A stretch of 16,251 bases of DNA from Methanolinea sp. UBA277 (GTDB lineage Archaea; Halobacteriota; Methanomicrobia; Methanomicrobiales; Methanospirillaceae), in contig DANP01000017.1 of NCBI GenBank assembly GCA_002499905.1, positions 1-16,251 on the forward strand, read 5' to 3'. Positions 1-5,757 of the stretch are shown here, one piece after another (the first letter of the stretch is position 1; every line of letters begins with the position of its first letter). The notes beneath the pieces were generated by a model that worked only from the letters and a program-made list of their open reading frames with translations, searched no databases and was not told where the DNA came from. The position numbers and the translations under genes are program-made.

Positions 1-262
1 CGGCAACATACCGGGTGTACTGGTCCTTGTCCTTCGGGACAACCTTCCAGTAGTACTCCTCGAGCCAGTCATATTTTTTCAGGGCTTCACTGATGGCGAG
101 CACCTCGACCCCCTTCTCGAGCGACGCCACCTGCCTGATCTCCTGGTCCACCTGGAAAAAACTCCCGGACCGGTTCTTCAGCTCAACCTCAAGCCCGGTC
201 TGTGCGAGTCGCTCCTGGTCTTTCTGGGAGAGATCCGACATCCGGTCTATATCTTCTGACAT
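1..262 (-). CDS. sufB: SufB/SufD-family Fe-S cluster assembly scaffold, N-terminal fragment
   Basis: This gene runs off the left edge; only about the first 87 residues are present. They begin MSEDIDRMSDLSQKDQERL and continue through a charged helical region and a WLEEYYWKVVPKDKDQYTRY-like stretch, which resembles the N-terminus of archaeal SufB/SufD proteins. The family, with SufC, forms the scaffold on which Fe-S clusters are built in the cytoplasm. The start is the ATG at 262, chosen because a strong AAGGAG lies 8 nt upstream. The gene overlaps the end of sufC by 16 bp, so the two are probably translationally coupled. The diagnostic beta-helix core lies outside the window, so SufB versus SufD cannot be separated from this piece; the assignment leans on the neighbouring sufC. 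Confidence 0.8.
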   Translation of the reverse strand, partial: MSEDIDRMSDLSQKDQERLAQTGLEVELKNRSGSFFQVDQEIRQVASLEKGVEVLAISEALKKYDWLEEYYWKVVPKDKDQYTRYVA

Positions 263-984
263 GCAATGCACTCCTTGTATCCCGAGGTCTTGATCACCTT
301 CAGGATTTCCCGTGGATTTCCGTGGCACCGGAATACCCCGTCGCACATCACATGCCCGAAATCGGCATCGAGGTAATCCAGGATGTAGCCGGTATGGGTG
401 ATCACGAGGCCGCTCTTTTTCCGGTTCACAATGTGGACATCCTTATCGAGCAGCCTGGCGATGGCATTCCCGATCAGGGAGATATTCTCGAGATCCACCC
501 CGCTCTCAGGCTCATCCAGCATCACGAAGTCCGGTTTCTGGATCATCAGCTGGAGCACCTCGCTCCGCTTGATCTCTCCGCCAGAGAACCCCTGGTTGAT
601 AGCCCGGTCGAGGAAGGCATCCATGTGGAGGTAGGTGGCAGTATCGCTCACCACCTCATCGTTGCCTCCGGATGTGACTGCCAGGAGCTTCCCGAGCTTC
701 AGGCCGGCAATGGTGGGCGGCCGCTGGAACTGCATCCCCATCCCGAGCTGCGCCCGCTCATGGATGGGCAGGCGGGTGATATCCTTTCCCTTGAAGAGGA
801 TTCTTCCTTCGGTCACGTCGAGACCTGCAAACCCCATGATGGTCCGCAGAAGGGTTGTCTTCCCGGAACCATTCGGCCCCATCAGCACATGGGTCTCGCC
901 CTCCCCGATATGGAGATTGATATCGTGGAGCACCTCCCGGTCTCCTATCTTTACGTGGAGATCTTCAATATCCAGCATCGGCAT
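247..984 (-). CDS. sufC: SufC, Fe-S cluster assembly ABC-type ATPase
   Basis: This 245-residue protein has every hallmark of the SufC ATPase: Walker A GPNGSGKTT (Lys42), a Q-loop near residue 87, the ABC signature FSGGEIKRSE (133-142), Walker B VMLDEPESGVD (Asp157, Glu158) and an H-loop ITHTG (His197). There is no membrane segment. SufC is a soluble ABC ATPase whose hydrolysis drives conformational change in the SufB/D scaffold. Methanogens commonly carry a minimal sufC-sufB pair, as seen here. The length matches the family (about 245-250). The ATG at 984 is used; a second in-frame ATG two codons later (MLDIEDLHV) is equally compatible. The region just upstream holds a perfect inverted repeat, described separately. 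The downstream sufB-like gene overlaps its last 16 bp. Confidence 0.95.
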   Translation of the reverse strand: MPMLDIEDLHVKIGDREVLHDINLHIGEGETHVLMGPNGSGKTTLLRTIMGFAGLDVTEGRILFKGKDITRLPIHERAQLGMGMQFQRPPTIAGLKLGKLLAVTSGGNDEVVSDTATYLHMDAFLDRAINQGFSGGEIKRSEVLQLMIQKPDFVMLDEPESGVDLENISLIGNAIARLLDKDVHIVNRKKSGLVITHTGYILDYLDADFGHVMCDGVFRCHGNPREILKVIKTSGYKECIACQKI

Positions 985-985
985 C

Positions 986-1004
986 GTCCCTACAATATAG
1001 GGAC
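986..1004 (-). promoter_or_regulatory. Perfect 7-bp inverted repeat immediately upstream of sufC
   Basis: GTCCCTA and TAGGGAC (986-992 and 998-1004) form exact arms around a 5-nt CAATA spacer, beginning one base upstream of the sufC ATG. A weak TATA-like TTTAAT lies on the minus strand near 1012-1017, which would place the transcription start close to the ATG. The dyad would then sit between TATA and start site, a classic position for a repressor operator. The dyad is seen directly; an operator role is inference. Confidence 0.45.
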
Positions 1005-1067
1005 CAGGGGATTAAACGGTTTTCACCTTCCCATAGGGTTCGTCCCTGGTTCCCCGCCTCCACGAAG

Positions 1068-1074
1068 TATTAAT
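1068..1074 (+). promoter_or_regulatory. Possible TATA box for the DNA methyltransferase gene
   Basis: TATTAAT lies 27 bp upstream of the proposed ATG at 1102. That spacing would give a leaderless or very short-leader transcript, in keeping with the lack of a well-spaced ribosome-binding site. The match to the archaeal TATA consensus is only moderate. Confidence 0.3.
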
Positions 1075-1101
1075 GATGACGGTGGGCCAATACCTCATGA
1101 A

Positions 1102-2013
1102 ATGCCGAAGCAGGCGCGGATTGAGAAGATACCGGACAAAGCCGGAAAAGCACGCATCCGGGGGGGGACGAAGGGTGCCCGATCGGCAATCCTCACCCGT
1201 GAACCTGCAGGGGTGCAGGAGTATGTCAACCGGATCCTCTGCGGGGATGCCGGACTGGTCCTGAACCTCATCCCCGACGACAGCATCGACATCATCGTGA
1301 CCTCTCCCCCCTATAACTTCGGCCACACCTATGCCAGCGACCCGCACGATGACACCCAGGAGTGGAATGCCTACTTCTCAACACTCACTGCGATCTGGAA
1401 GGAGTGTGTCCGTGTCCTGAAACCGGGTGGCAGGATGGCGGTGAACATCCAGCCCCTCTTCTCCGATTATATTCCCACCCACCACCTCATCTCCTCCCAG
1501 CTCCTGAAACTCGGCCTCCTCTGGAAGGCAGAGATCCTCTGGGAGAAGAACAACTACAATGCCAAGTACACCGCATGGGGGAGCTGGAAGTCCCCCTCCA
1601 TGCCCTACCTCAAGTATACCTGGGAGTTCATCGAGGTCTTTGACAAGGAGACCCATAAAAAAGCAGGGAACCGGGAGGATATCGATATAACTGACAAGGA
1701 GTTCAAGGAGTGGGTCTTTGGCCGGTGGTCTGTCCCTCCCGAGACCCGGATGAAAGACCACGGCCATCCGGCAATGTTCCCCGAGGAAATCCCGCGACGA
1801 CTCCTCAAACTCTTCTCTTATAGAAACGATCTTGTCCTCGATCCCTTCAACGGGGCCGGGACCACCACTCTGGCCGCCTGGAAGAATGACCGGCGGTTCA
1901 TCGGGATCGATATTTCACCGGATTACTGCCGGGAGGCATTGGAACGGATCCGGCGATCCGGCATTCCTGCCGCGGGGAGGCGCGATCCGGACCTTCTCCC
2001 CATCGGGGACTGA
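1102..2013 (+). CDS. Solitary beta-class site-specific DNA methyltransferase (N4-cytosine or N6-adenine)
   Basis: The protein (303 residues from ATG 1102) has the catalytic motif TSPPY at residues 67-71, followed much later by the AdoMet-binding motif DPFNGAGTT beginning at Asp247. Catalytic motif before AdoMet motif defines the beta class of amino-methyltransferases. The TSPPY form is typical of N4-cytosine enzymes, but N6-adenine cannot be excluded. AdoMet is the methyl donor and duplex DNA the target; the recognition sequence is not readable. The reading frame is open back to 202, but that part is antisense to sufC and lacks family similarity, so the start is placed at 1102 where the divergent intergenic region ends. 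GTG 1213 is an alternative just before the conserved domain. No restriction endonuclease lies nearby, so it appears to be an orphan. It converges on the next minus-strand gene with only 5 bp between the stops. Confidence 0.9.
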   Translation: MPKQARIEKIPDKAGKARIRGGTKGARSAILTREPAGVQEYVNRILCGDAGLVLNLIPDDSIDIIVTSPPYNFGHTYASDPHDDTQEWNAYFSTLTAIWKECVRVLKPGGRMAVNIQPLFSDYIPTHHLISSQLLKLGLLWKAEILWEKNNYNAKYTAWGSWKSPSMPYLKYTWEFIEVFDKETHKKAGNREDIDITDKEFKEWVFGRWSVPPETRMKDHGHPAMFPEEIPRRLLKLFSYRNDLVLDPFNGAGTTTLAAWKNDRRFIGIDISPDYCREALERIRRSGIPAAGRRDPDLLPIGD

Positions 2014-2018
2014 CCCCG

Positions 2019-3140
2019 TCAGGACCCGAAGATTGTACGGTACGTTCCCTGGCGATCATACTGGTGGGTGATAATGTAGTTGTGCCGGTCAGCGAGCATC
2101 GCATATTCGGCTGAAACTGGCCGGTATTCCGCAAGGAGGGTGTTGTAGGCCCGGGCTTTCTCGTTATAAACGGAGACCATCCGGTTATACTCCCGTACCT
2201 GCCCGAGAGCCTTCACGTGGTCCATTGCCGCCTCCAGTTCATTGAGATCTGTCCGGATGCGCTCAAGCTCCGCTTCCCTGGGCTTCAGCTCCTCTTCGAG
2301 AAGATTCGTCCCTGCCCTGAGCCGCTCCACCTCCTCCCAGAGAGCCCGTGTTTCATCGCAGCTCAGGTATCCTGTTGTCCCGTTCCCGATGGGAATGACC
2401 AGGGGCACTGAATCAAGGGTCACATTCCCGTCAAGCGATCCTTCAGACACCCCGACAAGGGTGACATTCGTCGACTCGAGGAACGCATACCCGGTGCCCC
2501 GATAGGAATATCCGGAACAGGCAACCCCCACCGCCATGTGATTCTCGGGCTCGAAATAGAGGAGGGCAACCGCGTAGCCCTCCCTGGCGAGGAGGCCGGC
2601 AAGCAGCATGCTCTTGTCATCGCAGTCGCCATCACCATCCACGAAAGTCTCGATCGGGTACTTGGGATCGTTCTCCTTCACGGTGTTATACGCGATTGAC
2701 TGGACAGAAACGGCTATCAGCTCAAGATACGAGTCTGAATCCAGGTTCTGTTCCTTTTTCACCGTTCTCAGTGCCGAAAGGAAGGTCGTATAGAATTGTT
2801 CCTGGGCGGGATCATCGATCATAGTCCGGTACAACCCGGCCTTCCATTCCGCATCAGGAATGGCATCGTCATAGATGGTGGCCGTTTTTCCTGCCTCTTT
2901 TGCCCCTCTGTAGACGGATTGATCAACGGGCATGGTGAGAGTGACCTGGCCGTCCCCGAACAGGAAGGTATGGGTGAGGACGAGGTCGGGGAATTGCCCC
3001 TCAGCGGGAACAATGCGGGGATAGGTGATCGGGGGGGACAGGCCGGGCAGGTATGCCACGCACCCGGCAAGGACAATCCCGGCAGCGAGCAGGAGGGCCC
3101 AGAAGAGCGCGAGTACGGGGTTCCGCATCCTGCTCTTCAC
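2019..3140 (-). CDS. Transglutaminase-like lipoprotein with C-terminal coiled coil
   Basis: The 373-residue protein starts with a positively charged N-terminus, a hydrophobic segment (residues 8-25) and a lipobox-like LAGC at 24-27, suggesting export and membrane anchoring. The middle has a transglutaminase-like core: GDGDCDDKSMLL, with candidate nucleophile Cys173, then ENHMAVGV with His201; the third acidic residue of the triad is not obvious. The C-terminal third (about 262-345) is rich in Glu/Leu/Arg/Lys and reads as a coiled coil. The family includes cysteine proteases and amidases as well as cross-linking enzymes, so the reaction is unknown. The start is GTG 3140, overlapping the upstream HAD gene in a GTGA. 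An ATG four codons in is the alternative. It is the last gene of a three-gene operon and converges on the methyltransferase gene. Confidence 0.8.
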   Translation of the reverse strand: MKSRMRNPVLALFWALLLAAGIVLAGCVAYLPGLSPPITYPRIVPAEGQFPDLVLTHTFLFGDGQVTLTMPVDQSVYRGAKEAGKTATIYDDAIPDAEWKAGLYRTMIDDPAQEQFYTTFLSALRTVKKEQNLDSDSYLELIAVSVQSIAYNTVKENDPKYPIETFVDGDGDCDDKSMLLAGLLAREGYAVALLYFEPENHMAVGVACSGYSYRGTGYAFLESTNVTLVGVSEGSLDGNVTLDSVPLVIPIGNGTTGYLSCDETRALWEEVERLRAGTNLLEEELKPREAELERIRTDLNELEAAMDHVKALGQVREYNRMVSVYNEKARAYNTLLAEYRPVSAEYAMLADRHNYIITHQYDRQGTYRTIFGS

Positions 3141-3922
3141 CCCCGCAGCGACTGGAGGTGGCGGGGGAGATCCGCGATGGAATCGAGAATCGCTGCCGGC
3201 GGATGGGGGGCACGGGCAAGCATCTCCTCCCTGAACTTGCCGGTCCTCACCAGGATACCCGACAGCCCGCAGGAGACGGCCCCGCCCACATCGGTCACCA
3301 CATCATCCCCGATCATGACCGCTGTGGCGGGTTCAGCACCCATGGACGCGAGGGCCTGGAGGAAGAATGCCGGGGATGGTTTGCCCATCACCAGAGCCTC
3401 TCCCCCGGTTGCGTATTCAAGGGCGGCCACGAACGGTCCGGCAGAGAGCATCATGCCGTCCGTCCCCATCCAGTAACGGTCCTTCTCGAGAGCAATCAGT
3501 TCGGCCCCTTCAAGAAGCCGGCGGAAAGCGTCGTTCAGTTCACCGTAGGTGAAGCGGTCGCCGGCATCTCCCACCACCACCGATTCTGCTGTATCCGGAT
3601 GCTGCACGATGCCCGCTGATGCCATGATCTCCACGGCCACTTCCGCGGTGGTCAGGAGCATCGCGGATTTCCGGTGGTTCCGGGACAGGTATGCTGCCGC
3701 TGCGGCTGCAGGCGTGAAAATATGTGTTTCGGGAATGCTGAAACCCATGCCTTCCAGCTGGCCGGCAAGGGTTTCCCGTGATTTCCGGGTAGTATTGGAG
3801 ACGAACCGGAAGGGATACCCCTGCTCTTCGAGAAACCGGATGGCACCGCGGGCGCCGGGAATGGCGGTTCCCCCGACATACATGACCCCGTCAAGATCGA
3901 TCAGGAACGCCTCAGCGTGCAC
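3137..3922 (-). CDS. HAD-superfamily subclass IIA phosphatase, LHPP/NagD-like
   Basis: From GTG 3922 the protein has 261 residues and all four HAD motifs: DLDG (nucleophile Asp9 and acid/base Asp11), SNTT (Ser42), the GKPSP lysine (Lys181) and IGDDVVTD (Asp206-Asp207). The long cap between motifs II and III and the conserved block around VMGKPSP place it in subclass IIA. The DAGDRFTYGELNDAF-like cap sequence resembles the LHPP/HDHD2 branch (phospholysine/phosphohistidine phosphatases) more than ribonucleotide-specific NagD; that is recalled family knowledge. The substrate is unknown. The frame stays open to an ATG at 4027, but this would overlap the upstream gene by over 100 bp and add residues the family lacks. 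GTG 3922 has a purine-rich AGGGGGAC upstream and overlaps the amidotransferase stop by only 11 bp. It is the middle gene of the operon. Confidence 0.87.
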   Translation of the reverse strand: MHAEAFLIDLDGVMYVGGTAIPGARGAIRFLEEQGYPFRFVSNTTRKSRETLAGQLEGMGFSIPETHIFTPAAAAAAYLSRNHRKSAMLLTTAEVAVEIMASAGIVQHPDTAESVVVGDAGDRFTYGELNDAFRRLLEGAELIALEKDRYWMGTDGMMLSAGPFVAALEYATGGEALVMGKPSPAFFLQALASMGAEPATAVMIGDDVVTDVGGAVSCGLSGILVRTGKFREEMLARAPHPPAAILDSIADLPRHLQSLRG

Positions 3923-4565
3923 TGATGGAGGTCCCCCTGATGAATGCCTCTGCGATACGGCTGCAGAGCTGCCTGCTTCCCTGGATATAGCGTGACGTAT
4001 CACGGGCAATGGATCCCCGGTCATCACGGTCAGCGGTCCATTTCCTGATCATCTCTTCGGTCACCTCAATGTGGAACTGAACCCCCAGTGCTGATTTCCA
4101 GAAAAAGGCCTGGTTTTTCACCCTGTCCCCCTGGCAGACGAGGGATGCGCCGTCCGGGAGATCGAAGGTCTCCCCGTGCCACTGGAACACGGTTGTCTCC
4201 CGCGGGATGCCCGGCAGCGGTTCGATCCACGTGACCGGTGACCAGCCGACCTCCTTTTCACCGGGATACACCCGGGCGCCGAGGGCTGAAGCGATCATCT
4301 GGGCCCCAAGGCAGATCCCGAGCACCGGGTCGGAGCGCGTCACCATCTCCCGGATGACCCGCTTCTCCTCTTCCAGGAACGGGTATTCGCGTTCATCGTT
4401 CACGCTCATTTTGCCACCGAGGATGAGGAGCCGGGATAGCTCACCGGAAGGGATCTCCCCGTCCTCCCAGAGATTATAAATATGGAAGGGTCTCCCGGAT
4501 GCTTCCAGCAGGCCCTCCAGGTACCCGGCAGACTCATCGATCCCGTGCCTGAAGACGCCGATCAT
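3912..4565 (-). CDS. Class I glutamine amidotransferase domain protein (GMP-synthase-like GATase)
   Basis: This 217-residue protein is a stand-alone GATase1 domain. The nucleophile elbow GICLGAQ contains Cys85, and the His-Glu pair is in QFHIE (His165, Glu167), completing the expected Cys-His-Glu triad. An oxyanion-loop GGKMSV follows strand LLIL around residues 46-55. Such domains release ammonia from glutamine for a partner synthetase, or act as hydrolases of gamma-glutamyl compounds. No synthetase domain is fused or adjacent, so the acceptor is unknown. The ATG at 4565 is preceded very closely by AGGAG. It heads a minus-strand operon with the HAD and transglutaminase-like genes and is divergent from the exonuclease gene across a 118-bp intergenic region. 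Confidence 0.87.
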   Translation of the reverse strand: MIGVFRHGIDESAGYLEGLLEASGRPFHIYNLWEDGEIPSGELSRLLILGGKMSVNDEREYPFLEEEKRVIREMVTRSDPVLGICLGAQMIASALGARVYPGEKEVGWSPVTWIEPLPGIPRETTVFQWHGETFDLPDGASLVCQGDRVKNQAFFWKSALGVQFHIEVTEEMIRKWTADRDDRGSIARDTSRYIQGSRQLCSRIAEAFIRGTSISAR

Positions 4566-4646
4566 AGCTCCTGGTTAGGATTCGGTCACCCGTACACATG
4601 GGTCTTTCGCGTCCGGCGCTTCACTTTCACCATGCACGCCGGGATG

Positions 4647-4653
4647 ATAAATA
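4647..4653 (+). promoter_or_regulatory. TATA-like element upstream of the exonuclease-helicase operon
   Basis: ATAAATA within GATGATAAATAGG lies 30 bp upstream of ATG 4684. At usual archaeal spacing transcription would start near 4672-4678, giving a leader of roughly 10 nt. Read on the other strand it is CTATTTAT and could also serve the divergent amidotransferase operon with a longer leader. Confidence 0.4.
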
Positions 4654-4683
4654 GGTACGAGAGGAGAGAGCAGATCAGCGCGC

Positions 4684-5757
4684 ATGGAATCAGGTCCTGC
4701 CTTTTCTGCCATCAGCCGGGCGTGGCGTTCACGGATCGACGATACCCATGATTACGCCATTATCAGGAATGATACGGTATCCCGGACCAGTTTCCACGAC
4801 TCCTGGGTCTATGAATCGCAGCATGATGCTGCCCGGGACCAGCTGTCCGCCCTCCTGTCCGCTCACGAAGGGGTGACTATTGATGAAGCCTTCCGGGGGT
4901 CCGAGCATGAGACCTATGAGGGAGCCTGTTATTGTATCCGTTCAGAAGAGCGCCTGGATCTCTGCGACATCGACCTGCAGAAGGTCCGGGAAACGCTCTT
5001 TTCGGACCTGCAGCTGGTCCACGGGATTGGCCCGAAGACCGAGCGGCGTCTGAAAGCACGGGGCTACCAGACCATATCCGACCTGGTCCGCCACCAGCGG
5101 TTCGGGAAAGCAGCAACCGGGACGCTCCGGATCCTGTCCTGTACCGAACCTCCCGCCATCGCAGACCTGGTGGCGCGATGGTATTCATCGTCCCACCAGC
5201 GATCGTTCCTGACCTCCGGCCTCTATCCCTCCCGCGACCTTCTGTTCATCGATCTTGAAACACTCGGATTCTTCTCGCGGCCCATCATCCTCTTCGGGCT
5301 CGCTGAAATGTCGGGCAGTACCCTGCGGATCACCCAGTTCCTGCTCCGCGGTATTGACGAGGAACTCCCCGCTCTCTCTGCGGTCCATGACCTTCTCGGG
5401 GAGAACCGGGTCATCGTCTCTTTCAACGGTAAAGCATTTGACGTCCCCTACCTGCTGGAGCGTTCCGCGTTCTACGGCCGCCCGGCCGGGATCGCCAACC
5501 CGCACTACGATCTGCTGCATGTTGCCCGGAGGAGGTGGCGGGACCGGTTCCCGGACTGCAGGCTGGGAACCCTGGAGCGGCAGCTGTTCGGGGTCCGGAG
5601 GACCGATGACATCCCGGGCGCCATGGTACCAGAATTCTACGAGACCTACCTGACGAGCGGGAACCCGGGGCCGCTGGTCCCGATCGTGACGCACAACCGG
5701 CAGGATCTCGTCTCGCTGGCCCGGCTCTTTGCGCTGCTCAGGGGGGAGGGCGGATGA
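4684..5757 (+). CDS. MrfB/YprB-like DEDDh 3'-5' exonuclease with helix-hairpin-helix
   Basis: The 357-residue protein has a variable N-terminal region with a GACYCI segment, a helix-hairpin-helix DNA-binding motif at about 112-135 (VHGIGPKTERRLKARG), and a C-terminal RNase H-like exonuclease domain from about 185 to the end. Metal-binding residues are IDLET (Asp190, Glu192), AFDVP (Asp253) and HNRQD (His337, Asp341), matching a DEDDh exonuclease. This is the domain content of the COG3359/YprB family. In Bacillus subtilis YprB is MrfB, which works with helicase MrfA in repair of mitomycin-type DNA damage. Here the downstream gene is an MrfA-like helicase overlapping by 4 bp (ATGA), so the pair is almost certainly co-translated. 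The HhH likely adds structure-specific DNA binding. ATG 4684 is the first in-frame start after a TATA-like element; it lacks a well-spaced ribosome-binding site, so the start is provisional. Confidence 0.87.
   Translation: MESGPAFSAISRAWRSRIDDTHDYAIIRNDTVSRTSFHDSWVYESQHDAARDQLSALLSAHEGVTIDEAFRGSEHETYEGACYCIRSEERLDLCDIDLQKVRETLFSDLQLVHGIGPKTERRLKARGYQTISDLVRHQRFGKAATGTLRILSCTEPPAIADLVARWYSSSHQRSFLTSGLYPSRDLLFIDLETLGFFSRPIILFGLAEMSGSTLRITQFLLRGIDEELPALSAVHDLLGENRVIVSFNGKAFDVPYLLERSAFYGRPAGIANPHYDLLHVARRRWRDRFPDCRLGTLERQLFGVRRTDDIPGAMVPEFYETYLTSGNPGPLVPIVTHNRQDLVSLARLFALLRGEGG

Noticed and set aside
202..1101. N-terminal extension of the methyltransferase reading frame to 603 residues
   Set aside because: It lies antisense to sufC, which has every ABC ATPase motif; the extension has no methyltransferase features and the divergent promoter region falls inside it.
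3923..4027. 35-residue N-terminal extension of the HAD phosphatase to ATG 4027
   Set aside because: It overlaps the amidotransferase coding sequence and adds residues absent from the family; GTG 3922 has a purine-rich site and fits domain length.
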